A DNA stretch of 64,000 nt from an uncultured Planktomarina sp. Its GTDB lineage: Bacteria; Pseudomonadota; Alphaproteobacteria; Rhodobacterales; Rhodobacteraceae. Below are positions 11,087-21,869 of the stretch, piece after piece. The notes beneath the pieces are model-generated. The model was not told where the DNA came from. It was given only the letters and a program-made list of their open reading frames with translations, and ran no database searches. Within the stretch, counting starts at the first letter, position 1. Each line of letters opens with the position of its first letter. Location: positions 124,001-188,000 of the forward strand of contig CAJJBZ010000010.1 in assembly GCA_905182535.1 (NCBI GenBank). The letters run 5' to 3'. The position numbers and the translations under genes are program-made.

Positions 11087-12373
11087 CTCTTCCTGCCTTG
11101 ATATAGATCATAGGATTTACGTCTTTACCATTCACCCGCACTTCATAATGAAGATGAGTGCCAGTAGATCTTCCTGAGTTTCCCATATCACCGATACGAT
11201 CGCCACGCGAGACCCTTTGGCCAACTTTTGCACGTAGCTTACTCATATGGGCGTAGCGGGTCTCGATACCAAACTCGTGCTGAATCTTGACCAAACGACC
11301 ATATCCTGAGGACCAGCCCGCGCGCGTCACCACACCATCAGCGGTGGCATAAATGGGGGCTCCACTTTTTGCGGCAAAGTCAGTGCCGCGGTGCATTTCG
11401 CCCCAACGAGGGCCGTAACCGCTGGTAAAACGAAAGGTTCCCATGCTCGAAGTAAACTTGGGTGATGAGCCATTGTACGATAAATATTTAATTTATCGGC
11501 AAATGTAGACTTCATATCGTCAAGTTCGCCTCCCTTTTGGTGCGTATGAGATGGGCGTAAGGCTCCACCCCGGCCAGAATACCCTCGTTTAATTTGTTCA
11601 AGCAGACGGTTTGTGTTCAAGCCAGCATTACGAAACATTTTATCCAATGGTTTTACAGATATGGTCATTGCATCTTCGAGTTGACGAAAAATTTGATCAG
11701 CTTTTTCTTCAAGAAATTGAATTTCTAACTCAAGGCTGGCCATTTGATCATGGGCTCGCAGCGACCGGGCGTGTGCGTAGTCGCGTTGTTGGGATACATC
11801 GGCCAAGGTATCGTTCACATAGTCCATGGTGCTTCCAATGGCCTGAGCGGTATTTGCATCTTTCGTCATTTCATTCGTAAGATCGATTTGCAGCTTAATT
11901 CCAGCTAATTTTTCTCGAAGAATTTGACGCTCATTTATTGCACGGCGCAGCGTGGATTGCATCACACCAATCCCGCGCTGCAGTTCGCGGCTGTGATCTT
12001 CTGCGGTAAGTAATTGGGACTGCATGCTGGATACTTGGGCTAAAGCTGTGTTGAAACGTTGATGTGCAGCTAGGGCTTCTTGAGCTCGATTGTCACGTTC
12101 TGAAGCAAGACTGTTTAACCGTTCTTCATAAATAGCTTGATCTCGTCTGGCTTGATCACGAAAATTACCAGAACCGATTGTGTCAAGCAGCACCATCGCG
12201 GTTGCGACAATGGCCCAACCAATGAAGCCTATCGAACCTAGTATAGTAAGGATTTGTGAAGTGGGTGAGAGGCGAACGAAACGTGTCTCAGCATCTGTAC
12301 GCAAAAAAAGCCGTTTTTCAGGCATGAGGCGCTCTAAAATTTGTTGCGACCGAAGTTTAAATTTAGTGAACAA
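11076..12373 (-). CDS. M23 family metallopeptidase with coiled coil (frameshifted)
   Basis: Membrane-anchored LytM-type endopeptidase. A cytoplasmic tail and one transmembrane helix (SQILTILGSIGFIGWAIVA) are followed by a long alpha-helical coiled coil (about 200 residues). The C-terminal M23 domain has zinc ligands in HRGTDFAA and THLHYEVRVNG. The coiled-coil part (11327-12484 frame) and catalytic part (11076-11444 frame) are split by a one-base indel near 11450. The start is uncertain: the frame is open to 12484 but homologues begin about 20 residues before MPEKRLFLR, so the TTG at 12373 is used; the first ATG after it is at 12325. Paired with the bactofilin downstream. Confidence 0.83.
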
Positions 12374-12521
12374 ATTTTGATTCCATTGTTGAAAACACTT
12401 TTTTTTGACCTCTGATATAACTGATAGACATTTGATCAATATGCCGCAATGAATTTGATGATTGAATTTATATAAAATTGTCACAAATCCAACTGAACAG
12501 CTGTGTTATACCAGCGCGAGC

Positions 12522-13352
12522 TTATCGCATGGCGGGTGGCGGTGGCATCTTGCCGATCAAGGGCCAGTAAAAGTCGGGTGCAATTCCTGCTTCTGCGCGT
12601 TTTTCTTCGTTAAACGGGGGGCGCAGTGGGCCATGAAAGTATTTGCGAACCAACTCATGAAACTTTGGCTTGGGGTCAATATTGCCCCTGCCACATAGAA
12701 AATGGAACCATTTGGAGCCATAGGCCACATGAGCGACCTCCTCAGCGTAAATTACATTTAGTGCGTCGACAACTTGCTGATCTTTTGCATTTTCAAAAAT
12801 CCGAATCATGCCGGGCGTAACGTCTAGGCCTCGGGCTTCTAGCACCATGGGAACTACAGCTAAACGGCCTAAAAAGTCTTTGGCGGTATCTTCAGCGGCA
12901 CGCCACATGCCAGCATGGGCGGGCATAGCACCATAAAAGCTTCCATGTGCTTCTAGGCAGTCGCACATTAGATTGAAATGCTTACTTTCTTCATCTGCAG
13001 CTTTAACCCAATCGTCGTAATATCCTATAGGCATGGTCGTGTTGCAAAACCTCGCAATGAGGTCCCAATGTAGATCAACTGCATTTAATTCGATGTGGGC
13101 CACTGCATGCAACAATGCGTTCCGACCAGCTTCAGACCCAGTTTTGCGGCGTGGGACGTCTCGGGGGGCTAATAGGACTGGTGCGTCAGGGCGTGCAGGC
13201 ATGTGGGGCGGGACGGCTGTGCCAATTTCAACTGGCAAATCCGCTTTGCGCTGCCTAAACCACTGTGCGGCAAACTCACGTGAGCGCTCTGTTTTTGTAC
13301 GGCCGTCTGCTGTATTGAGTATGATGCAGGCCATTTCCGCCAATGTCATCAT
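12522..13352 (-). CDS. Ferritin-like DUF455 family protein
   Basis: Intact, 276 residues. It matches the DUF455 family, proteins with a ferritin-like four-helix fold; candidate metal-binding residues are in HIELNAVDLHWD, DEESKHF and YAEEVAHVAYG. The biochemical function is unknown. The ATGATG start overlaps the stop of the upstream bcp gene (TGA complement at 13349-13351), so the two are translationally coupled, and a link to peroxide or iron handling is a reasonable guess. Confidence 0.88.
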   Translation of the reverse strand: MMTLAEMACIILNTADGRTKTERSREFAAQWFRQRKADLPVEIGTAVPPHMPARPDAPVLLAPRDVPRRKTGSEAGRNALLHAVAHIELNAVDLHWDLIARFCNTTMPIGYYDDWVKAADEESKHFNLMCDCLEAHGSFYGAMPAHAGMWRAAEDTAKDFLGRLAVVPMVLEARGLDVTPGMIRIFENAKDQQVVDALNVIYAEEVAHVAYGSKWFHFLCGRGNIDPKPKFHELVRKYFHGPLRPPFNEEKRAEAGIAPDFYWPLIGKMPPPPAMR

Positions 13353-13819
13353 GAGTTAAGGGCTTTCACAGTGGCCAAAACATCTTCCACATGGCCCGGC
13401 ACTTTCACCTTGCGCCAGATTTGAGCTACTTCGCCTCTATTGTTAATTAAAAACGTAGCTCGCTCAATACCCATGTAAGTTCTACCATACATTTGTTTTT
13501 CAACCCACGTGCCAAAGGCCTCGCACAGGCTGCCGTCTTCGTCTGAAATTAAGTTAATGCGCAGATCAAATTTCGTAATAAATTTATCGTGTTTGCTTGC
13601 AGTGTCACGAGAAATACCTAAAACAACTGTATTTTGATCTTTAAAAGTATCGAGGTTTTCGGAAAAGCTGATAGCCTCTTTGGTACAGCCTGGCGTGTCA
13701 TCCTTGGGGTAAAAATACAAAACTAGATTTTTACCAGCCGCATCGGCCAAAGTGAACTGTGCGCCGCCATTGATTGAGACATTGAATTCTGGTGCTTTAT
13801 CGCCGATTGAGATCATCAT
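13349..13819 (-). CDS. bcp: Thioredoxin-dependent thiol peroxidase (Bcp/PrxQ)
   Basis: Intact, 156 residues. Peroxiredoxin Q reduces hydroperoxides with thioredoxin. The peroxidatic cysteine is in DDTPGCTKEA. The resolving cysteine found five residues later in E. coli Bcp is replaced here (sequence continues AISF); the other conserved cysteine, in SLCEAFG, is kept. The catalytic disulfide must therefore differ from the E. coli arrangement. Either of two consecutive ATG codons (13819 or 13816) may start. Overlaps DUF455 by four bases. Confidence 0.93.
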   Translation of the reverse strand: MMISIGDKAPEFNVSINGGAQFTLADAAGKNLVLYFYPKDDTPGCTKEAISFSENLDTFKDQNTVVLGISRDTASKHDKFITKFDLRINLISDEDGSLCEAFGTWVEKQMYGRTYMGIERATFLINNRGEVAQIWRKVKVPGHVEDVLATVKALNS

Positions 13820-13899
13820 ACCCTCAGTTTACCTAAGATCCATTGTTGGAGATCATATTTTAGTCCACGATACCAGAATTGAAAGGGGCTAACTACGCA

Positions 13900-16800
13900 A
13901 TGCCGCAAAAAACTGCACTACTGGAAAAAAATACACATAAGTCGCGGCTCAGGCCTATGTCTCGCTTTCTTTTAGCGTTTTATACGCTGGGCTTGTCAGT
14001 GTTGTTTTGCTTTGGGCTGTTGATTGTGGTGATGCAGGATAGGTCTATGCCTCTGCCTGAAAGTCTGCAGACCAAAATCCACGCTGTTATAAATGCTAGC
14101 CCTGATTTTCCTAATGTCAGCTTTGAACGTGCTGAAATTGGCTTGACGGAATTATTTCACCCCAAATTAATTCTGACGGGTGCGCAATTAATGGATGCCC
14201 AAACTGGAACAGGGGTTCGTTTTGGTGTTTTGAATGTTGTGTTTGATGGTTTTGCGTTGTTTCTTGGTCAAATTGCACCAAAATCGGTCACGCTTTCTGA
14301 TGCTATATTCAATATCACTCGCAAACAGGATGGAAGCTTTGATCTGGGATTTTCGTTGTCTTCAGGGTCACACATAATTCAATCACTGGATGATGTTCTG
14401 AGTGCCATAGAGGAATTCTTTGACAGGCAAGAGTTTGCTGGACTTGATTTGGGCCAGTTGGACCAATTGTCTGTGAATTATACCGATCGGGTCAATAACC
14501 GGTCGTGGACCTTGGACGGTGGGCGAATCAACGTGCAACGGACCGCCAGTGGGCTCCAGCTGCGTGGTGACTTAGCCTTGCTGACAGGTGGCGGTGAGTT
14601 GGCCACATTAGGTTTATTTTATAGCGGCACAGAGACGGGTAGTGGTACTATTGGCGCTGAGTTTAACAATCTCCCAGCGAAGGACCTAGCTTTGCAATCG
14701 CAGGGTCTGACTTGGTTGAATCTTGTGGATGGTAATCTGTCCGGTAGTTTTCGGAGTACCCGGACACAAGGTCAATTGGGAGCTCTCAATGCTATTTTGG
14801 ACTTTGGCCAAGGTACTTTGACTGCTGTGCCGGGCAGCAAGCCTGTGTCCTATTCCGAGGCTAAAACCTATTTTTCCTATACGCCATCACTGGGGCGATT
14901 GGAGATTGATCTTGCTTCAGTAAAAAGCGACTGGGGTTCTCTAACGGCTGATGGGTATGCTTTGTTGTTGCCAGATGCGGGCAATGGTAGATCCGCAAAT
15001 GGTATGGTGCTTCATCTTGATGTGAAAAACGCTTCCTTTCTTGAAACTCCGTGGCTGCAAGACCCTGTAACAATTTCTGATGCTTCCACCCAAATGAAAA
15101 TTAATTATAGTCCACTCAAAATTGACATTGGACAGCTTCATGCACAAGTAAATGGCGCGCAAATATCTTTATCTGGAAAAGCTGACTGGGAGCCTTTGGG
15201 CTGGTCGTATGAATTGAGTGGCACGGCACCAAATTTGCAAGCACAAACCATTTTGAAACTTTGGCCTGATGCTTTAAAACCCAAAAGCCGCAGTTGGTTT
15301 AAGAGAAATGTTAAAAGGGGTAATGTCAAAAATTTGTTCTTGCAAGCCCATCAATCTGCTGGAAGCACCGTAACGTTGGCAAGTAGCTTTGAGTTTGATC
15401 AGGCCGATGTTAAATTTATGCGTTTCATGCCGGTGATTTCTGATGGGGTTGGTTATGGTACATTTGAGAAAGATGAACTTGTTCTGACCCTAAAAAGTGG
15501 GTACGTGAAGGCTTCTCAAGGCGGTAAAGTTACATTTGATGGCTCGGTTATGCGGGTTCCAAATACCCGAATTCCGGAACCGCCAGCGACATTTATACTG
15601 AGGGGCCGTGGTCCAATTCATGCGACTATGTCCTTGCTTGACAACAAACCCTTTCAAATTTCTACTAAAGCCAAACGTGAAGTAGATGATGTTTCAGGAC
15701 AAATTATTTTTGAAGCGCAGGTTAGTACTTGGTTAAAAAAAGGTGTGAAGCCTAAAGATGTGGACTTTGATATAAGCGGAGTTCTTCAAAATATTCGTAG
15801 TGAAGTTTTGGTGCCTGAGCGAATATTATTAGCCAAAACGATGGCTTTGTCTGTGAATCCAACGGCGCTGAAAATTTCAGGGGCAGGGAGCCTTTCAGGC
15901 GTTCCCTTTACAGGCCGCTGGATACAGCCCTTGGGAGCGCCAGGCCTGGCAAGTCAAGTGGTAGCCATGCTTGAGCTGTCTGCGAAGTCTTTGATAGCTC
16001 TCAATATAGAATTGCCTAATAATAGCATCTCCGGAAAAGCTGTGAGCATGCTCACCTTGGATATTGTCAAAAATACGCCAGTTGCTTTCGAACTTATCTC
16101 AGACCTTAAAGGTGCTAGCCTCCAAGTACCTGCTCTAAAATGGAAAAAAAGCCAATCAACCTCAGGTCAATTAAAGGTTATAGGATCTTTTAGCAAACCT
16201 ATGATGGTGAATTTTTTTGAGTTTAAGGCTGCGGGTTTATCAACTGAGGGCCGCATTGAGTTTGATACAGAGGGCCTTAATCGTGTGCTTCTTTCTGATT
16301 TCCAAGTGTCGAATTGGCTATCTGCGGAGGTCACACTAGTCAATCGAGGATCTGGTGTGCCGATGCAAATTTTGGTCTCAGATGGGGTCTTGGATTTGCG
16401 GAAATTTCCACAGACTAAATCACGGAGTTTAGTGGTTGTAGGACCCGCTGCGCCATTAATTGTTAAACTGAAAAGTTTACAAATTTCTGATAACCTTGCG
16501 TTAACAAATGTTGCGGCCGAGTTTAAGGATGGCCTGATAGCTGGAGGGTTATTTTCGGGCAAGGTCAACGGTGGGACTTCAATTTCTGGCACCTTGGTGG
16601 GTAGTGGAGACAACTTAAGCCTAAATTTGGTATCCCAAGATGCGGGTGGTGCCCTACGTGACGCTGGGCTTTTGCGGCAGGCAAACGGTGGCGTCATGGA
16701 CCTGCGCATGACACCCTACCAAGGTGGCTGGAATGGAGATCTCAAAATTCGTGATGCCCGGATCAAAGATGCGCCGCAAATTGCCCAACTCTTGAGTGCG

Positions 16801-17172
16801 GCTTCTATCGTAGACCTCTATTATCATCTGGAGAAATATTTTTTGATAATATAAATAGTAAATTTAGTCTAAAAAATGAATTATTCACGATATATGAATC
16901 CAGCGCCGTGGGTCCTTCACTTGGGATGTCTTTGGATGGATATATAAATACAAAAAGCAAAAAACTGGATTTGCAGGGAGTGCTGTCGCCATTTTACTTT
17001 GTTCAATGGCATAGGGGCGTTTTTGACGCGGCGCGGGGAGGGCTTGATTGGGTTCAACTTTACCCTGCGCGGTGCTACCGCAAACCCCGAGACGGCTGTG
17101 AATCCGCTGTCATTGTTTACCCCGGGGATGTTTCGAGAGATTTTTCGCCGCAAAGCACCAGAGCAGAACTAG
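13900..17172 (+). CDS. AsmA-like/DUF3971 large envelope protein (two frameshifts)
   Basis: About 1090 residues when joined. One N-terminal transmembrane helix (FLLAFYTLGLSVLFCFGLLIVVM) is followed by a very long beta-rich periplasmic region and an AsmA-like C-terminal segment. Such AsmA/TamB-family proteins are thought to shuttle phospholipids between membranes; here that is inference. The main frame stops at 16854. Conserved reading resumes with EIFFDNINSKF in another frame after an indel near 16833, and shifts again near 17008 to give NGIGAFLTRRGEG and finally FREIFRRKAPEQN with TAG at 17170-17172, directly abutting the queA ATG. ATG at 13900 is preferred over a TTG at 13879. Confidence 0.85.
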
Positions 17173-18222
17173 ATGCAACTTTCCGATTTTAATTTTGAAC
17201 TCCCACAGGAGTTGATCGCCGTGCGGCCCATAAACCCCCGGGGTGATGCCAAACTATTGGTGTCCAGTGGTCGACACATCGAAGATGCCCACGTCCGTGA
17301 TATATGTGAGATTTTGCGGCCCGGCGATCGCTTGGTTCTTAATGATACCAAAGTCATTCCCGCACGACTGACTGGCACTCGAGCTCGGAAATCGACTCAG
17401 GGTCTGATGCACGCTAAGATAGAAGTGACGTTGTTAGAGCCGCTGTTGGTGGGTGAGTGGAAAGTGTTGGTGAAACCACTGCGCAAATTGGCAGTGGGCG
17501 AAGAAGTAATCTTTTCTACAGGCCTTTCTGCGATTTGTAAGGATAAAAGTGATGGCCAAGCCATTTTGTGCTTTTCAGTAGAAGGTGATGCCTTGGACGC
17601 GGCACTTGATGCTAGCGGCAATATGCCCTTGCCTCCATATATTGCATCAAAACGAGCTGCCGATGCACAGGATAAAGTCGATTATCAAACAGTTTGGGCC
17701 AAGCACCGTGGCGCGGTTGCTGCTCCCACGGCCTCTTTGCATTTGGATTTGGATGCTTTGGAATCTTTGCGGCAGCGTGGCGTAGATTCAAGTTTTGTCA
17801 CGTTGCATGTGGGGGCGGGCACTTTTTTGCCGGTTAAGGTTGAGGATATCTGCAGTCATAAAATGCATGCGGAATGGGGTCATATTAGCGCGCAGACTGT
17901 GGCCGAAATTGAAGAGACAAAGGCCAAGGGTGGGCGCATTATTCCGGTAGGCACCACTGCGCTACGTTTAATTGAAACTGCGGCTAAAACTGGAAGCTTA
18001 CAGCCGTTTGAAGGCAATACTGATATTTTCATTTACCCTGGATTTGATTTCAAAATCACCGATGGGTTGATGACCAATTTCCATTTACCAAAATCAACTT
18101 TATTGATGCTAGTGGCTGCCTTAATTGGCAAAGAACAGCTTGATGAAATCTATGCTCATGCCTTAACTGGTGGATATCGTTTTTTCAGCTACGGCGATGC
18201 GTCATTGCTATTCCCACAATAA
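17173..18222 (+). CDS. queA: S-adenosylmethionine:tRNA ribosyltransferase-isomerase (QueA)
   Basis: Intact, 349 residues. QueA adds the epoxycyclopentane ring from SAM to 7-aminomethyl-7-deazaguanine in tRNA, the penultimate queuosine step. Family hallmarks include [32 protein letters not shown] and the C-terminal [13 protein letters not shown]. Its ATG directly follows the stop of the AsmA-like gene, so the two share a transcript. Confidence 0.97.
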   Translation: MQLSDFNFELPQELIAVRPINPRGDAKLLVSSGRHIEDAHVRDICEILRPGDRLVLNDTKVIPARLTGTRARKSTQGLMHAKIEVTLLEPLLVGEWKVLVKPLRKLAVGEEVIFSTGLSAICKDKSDGQAILCFSVEGDALDAALDASGNMPLPPYIASKRAADAQDKVDYQTVWAKHRGAVAAPTASLHLDLDALESLRQRGVDSSFVTLHVGAGTFLPVKVEDICSHKMHAEWGHISAQTVAEIEETKAKGGRIIPVGTTALRLIETAAKTGSLQPFEGNTDIFIYPGFDFKITDGLMTNFHLPKSTLLMLVAALIGKEQLDEIYAHALTGGYRFFSYGDASLLFPQ

Positions 18223-18301
18223 AGGCGTTGGGGTAGAATATGAGTGTAATCTCATCTTATTATTCAAATTTCGAATCAATTATTTTTTTTGAGGTTGTAT
18301 A

Positions 18302-19551
18302 ATGTTTCAAGTGTTATCGCGCTCGTGGGCGTTGCTGCTTGGTATGATGCTTTTGATGGTTGGTAACGGCCTGCAGGGGACCTTACTTGGTGTCCGCGGT
18401 GGGATTGAAGGTTTTTCAACCTTTGAGATGTCGATCGTGATGTCAGCTTATTTTGCGGGGTTTTTGGGTGGTTCACGCGTGGCGCCAGAGATGATCCGCC
18501 GTGTCGGGCATGTGCGGGTTTTTGCGGCTTTGGCTTCCTTCATCTCAGCTATCTTGATACTTTACCCTGCCTTTGCCCATCCGGTTGCTTGGGCTTTGGG
18601 CGCGTTGTTATTGGGTTTTGCTTTTCTGGGGTCTATGTTACTGCTGAAAGCTGGCTGAATAATTCAGCGGACAACACTAACCGTGGTAAGGCGCTATCAG
18701 TTTATATGATTGTGCAGATGTTTGGGATTGGACACCTACCTATGAGAATGGGTGATGTTAGTGGCTATGCTTTATTCATCGTATCTTCTGTCTTGGTGTC
18801 GATTTCTTTTGCGCCAATTTTACTATCGATTTCTCCAACACCGGCTTTTGAGACGGCTAAGCCAATGCCACTTAAAACCTTGATCAAAATATCACCTTTG
18901 GGCTGCTTTGGAATGTTCTTACTAGGTGGTGTATTTTCGGCGCAATTTGGGATGTCAGCAGTCTACGGTGTCGCCGCTGGTCTCACGATTGTTCAGATAT
19001 CACTTTTTGTTTCCAGCATTTATGTGGGTGCTTTGTTGATGCAATATCCCATTGGGTGGTTTTCAGATCGAGTAGACCGTCGATTGGTTATTTTGATTGT
19101 GGCATCTTTGGGCGGCGTGATGTCACTTGTGGCTTTCTCATTTGATCAATATTTTAGCGCTCTTTTGGTGGCAGCTTTTATTATAGGTGGCACCTCAAAC
19201 CCGCTTTATTCCTTGCTGATTGCCTATACCAACGATTACCTTGAGGCAGATGACATGGCCTCGGCCGCTGGTGGATTGATATTTATTAACGGCATGGGTG
19301 CAATCGCTGGGCCTTTGGTCACGGGGAAGGTGATGGACACTTTTGGTACACAGGCCTTTTTTATGGTAATTGCCACCCTAATGCTAACGCTTACGGGTTA
19401 CGCCGGCTATCGGATGACACAGCGGTCCCGTGATGGAGTTGAGGACGGTCTCTATGCGCCAGTCATGCCATCGTCCAGCCCTGTGGCGGTGGAGGTAGCC
19501 TCCGAGTATTATATTGAAATAGCCATGGATGAAGAAGAGAATGAAACGTAG
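18302..19551 (+). CDS. MFS transporter, YcaD-like (frameshifted)
   Basis: Major facilitator protein with about 12 transmembrane helices and, in the second half, the cytoplasmic-loop motif GWFSDRVDRR. The first four or so helices are in 18302-18658. The rest follows in the frame of 18589-19551 from GVYVTAESWLNN, with an indel near 18625 in a T-rich stretch. The substrate is unknown. The acidic C-terminal tail ends DEEENET. It is related to YcaD-type permeases and follows queA after an 80-nt gap. Confidence 0.82.
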
Positions 19552-19579
19552 TGCACCTTTTCCTTTGCACTTTTGTTTT
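19550..19579 (+). terminator. Probable Rho-independent terminator of the MFS gene
   Basis: AGTGCA (19550-19555) can pair with TGCACT (19566-19571) around a 10-nt loop, followed by TTTGTTTT. The stem begins within the stop codon of the MFS gene. Confidence 0.5.
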
Positions 19580-19623
19580 AGATGCTTAAAAATTAATTAA
19601 GAGCTAAAAAATGGGGCAGGCGT

Positions 19624-20217
19624 ATGACAAACGCACATGATGTTGTAAAGTTTTGGTTGGATGAGATAGGACCGGCCAGTTGGTATGTCCCAGGAAAGGG
19701 GCTAGACCAAGAGGTTCGAGATCGTTTTGAACAAGTTTGGTGGAATACACTGAAAGGCGCAAATGCACTTTGGCTTACCTATGCAACAGGTACGTTAGCC
19801 TATTTGATCCTTATGGATCAAATGCCGCGCAATATGTTCCGTGGTACTGCGCGGGCTTTTGGGTCTGATAGGCAGGCGTTAGCTGCTTCGAAATCGGCGA
19901 TACACTATAAATGGGATTTGCGCATCGATGAACCGGCACGGCAGTTTTTTTACCTGCCGTTAATGCATTCTGAAAACCTACCTGATCAGGACCGCTGTGT
20001 TCGATTAATGAAAACCCGGCTGGAAGACACTGGTGGCTCGGGCTTGGAACATGCTAAAGCGCATCGAGAAGTGATCCGTATGTTTGGACGTTTTCCATTT
20101 CGAAACGAGGCTTTGAACCGTCCCTACACGCACTCGGAACGGATGTTTTCAGAGAACGGTGGATATGAAAAAACCCTGAATGTTATTTCTCAAGCTTCTT
20201 TAGGCGTAATTGACTAG
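19624..20217 (+). CDS. DUF924 family protein
   Basis: Intact, 197 residues. It has the DUF924 signature: an N-terminal VVKFWLDEIGP, the central DQMPRNMFRGTARAF, FFYLPLMHSE, and the C-terminal GRFPFRNEALNR. The fold is predicted to be all-alpha and TPR-like; biochemical function is unknown. It stands between the MFS gene and lpd in the same direction. Confidence 0.9.
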   Translation: MTNAHDVVKFWLDEIGPASWYVPGKGLDQEVRDRFEQVWWNTLKGANALWLTYATGTLAYLILMDQMPRNMFRGTARAFGSDRQALAASKSAIHYKWDLRIDEPARQFFYLPLMHSENLPDQDRCVRLMKTRLEDTGGSGLEHAKAHREVIRMFGRFPFRNEALNRPYTHSERMFSENGGYEKTLNVISQASLGVID

Positions 20218-20292
20218 CATATTTTTAATTTAAATTTGCACCTACGCCCATTGTAGTTTAATATTAAACTAATTTTAAATTGGAGTCTGGAA

Positions 20293-21687
20293 ATGGCTGG
20301 AAAAGCGTATGATGTAATAGTTATTGGAGCGGGCCCCGGCGGCTACGTGGCCGCAATTCGTGCGGCTCAATTGGGGCTCAAAGCTATTGTTGTGGAGCGT
20401 GAACACATGGGGGGTATTTGTCTCAACTGGGGCTGTATACCGACTAAAACTATGCTTCGATCATCTGAAGTTTATCACCTCATGCATCGGGCTAAGGAGT
20501 TTGGCCTATCTGTGGAAAATATCGACTATGATCTGGATGCAGTTGTGGACCGCTCGCGCGGTATTGCCAAACAGCTTAACAGCGGCGTGACGCATTTGTT
20601 AAAGAAGAATAAAGTGGCCACACTTATGGGCGATGCCACAATCACAGGTCCCAACAAAGTTGTGGTCAAAACAGCAAAGGGTGGCGAATCCTTAACTGCA
20701 AAACATATTATCATCGCTACAGGTGCAAGGGCCCGCGAATTGCCCGGATTGGAAGGCGATGGAGATCTGGTTTGGACGTATAAAACCGCTTTGACCCCAC
20801 CCCGCATGCCCAAAAAGCTACTCGTTATCGGGTCGGGTGCGATTGGCATTGAATTTGCCAGTTTTTATAACACTCTTGGTGCTGATACAACTGTGGTAGA
20901 GGTGATGGACCGGGTTATGCCGGTCGAAGATGAAGAAATTTCAGCGTTTGCTGCGAAATCTTTTGAAAAACAAGGTATGAAAATCCGTACCAAAACCATA
21001 GTGAAAAAACTGGAACGCGGTGTGGCTTCTGTTACTGCACATATTGAACAAGACGGAAAAATTACTACTGAGGTTTTTGATACGGTGATATCGGCCGTTG
21101 GGATTGTGGGTAATGTCGAAGACTTGGGGCTTGAGGCTTTGGATGTTGAAGTTGAACGTACCCATATTATTACAGATGCTTACTGCCGGACGGCTGTTCC
21201 AGACGTATATGCGATTGGTGATGTGGCTGGCGCTCCTTGGCTTGCGCACAAGGCCAGCCATGAGGGTGTGATGGTTGCGGAATTGATAGCTGGCGGCACC
21301 CCGCACCCGGTAAAACCTGAAAGCATTGCTGGCTGCACTTATTGCACGCCGCAGGTGGCCAGTGTTGGCCATACCGAAGCACAAGCTCGTGATGCAGGCT
21401 ATGAAATCCGTGTTGGTCGTTTTCCTTTTATGGGCAATGGCAAGGCGATTGCTTTGGGAGAGGCGGAGGGCATGGTCAAAACCGTATTTGACGCCCAAAC
21501 TGGTGAACTTTTGGGTGCGCACATGATTGGAGCCGAAGTTACCGAGTTGATCCAAGGCTATGTGATTGGCCGTCAGTTGGAGACTACCGAGGAAGATCTG
21601 ATGCAAACGGTGTTCCCGCATCCAACCCTATCTGAGATGATGCATGAAAGCGTGTTGGACGCTTGGGACCGCGCGATCCATATCTAA
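20293..21687 (+). CDS. lpd: Dihydrolipoyl dehydrogenase (E3)
   Basis: Intact, 464 residues. FAD-dependent E3 of 2-oxo acid dehydrogenase complexes, reoxidising dihydrolipoyl groups with NAD+. It shows the FAD-binding GAGPGGYVAA, redox-active disulfide Cys43/Cys48 in GGICLNWGCIPTK, NAD-binding GSGAIGIEFASF, FAD motif YAIGDVAG and the catalytic His in FPHPTLSEMMHE. No E1 or E2 genes are adjacent, so the partner complex cannot be told from this window. Confidence 0.96.
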   Translation: MAGKAYDVIVIGAGPGGYVAAIRAAQLGLKAIVVEREHMGGICLNWGCIPTKTMLRSSEVYHLMHRAKEFGLSVENIDYDLDAVVDRSRGIAKQLNSGVTHLLKKNKVATLMGDATITGPNKVVVKTAKGGESLTAKHIIIATGARARELPGLEGDGDLVWTYKTALTPPRMPKKLLVIGSGAIGIEFASFYNTLGADTTVVEVMDRVMPVEDEEISAFAAKSFEKQGMKIRTKTIVKKLERGVASVTAHIEQDGKITTEVFDTVISAVGIVGNVEDLGLEALDVEVERTHIITDAYCRTAVPDVYAIGDVAGAPWLAHKASHEGVMVAELIAGGTPHPVKPESIAGCTYCTPQVASVGHTEAQARDAGYEIRVGRFPFMGNGKAIALGEAEGMVKTVFDAQTGELLGAHMIGAEVTELIQGYVIGRQLETTEEDLMQTVFPHPTLSEMMHESVLDAWDRAIHI

Positions 21688-21705
21688 ACCTATGATCTGA
21701 TATCG

Positions 21706-21728
21706 GGCCAAAGTTAGCCGCTTTGGCC
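21706..21728 (+). terminator. 8-bp hairpin downstream of lpd
   Basis: GGCCAAAG (21706-21713) and CTTTGGCC (21721-21728) form a perfect inverted repeat with a 7-nt loop. No T-run follows, so it may be a weak terminator or a 3' stabilising hairpin. Confidence 0.4.
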
Positions 21729-21794
21729 TAGTGTGTGAGCCATTATGCTTAGTTGTTTGCCATATTTGAAATATTGCTCGATTAATTACCTCAT

Positions 21795-21809
21795 GTTCTC
21801 ATAGTGTTC
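21795..21809 (+). promoter_or_regulatory. LexA (SOS) box upstream of uvrA
   Basis: GTTC, seven bases, GTTC: an exact match to the alphaproteobacterial LexA operator consensus. It lies about 60 nt upstream of the uvrA start, the expected place for SOS control of excision repair. Confidence 0.85.
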
Positions 21810-21869
21810 TCACTTTTAGATTGGCCCTTGCGCAACTTAACACTATGTCTAATCCAAAGATCGGGGTCC

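Noticed and set aside
20941..21621. 226-codon minus-strand frame
   Set aside because: It is the complement of the intact lpd gene; no family resemblance in the antisense reading.
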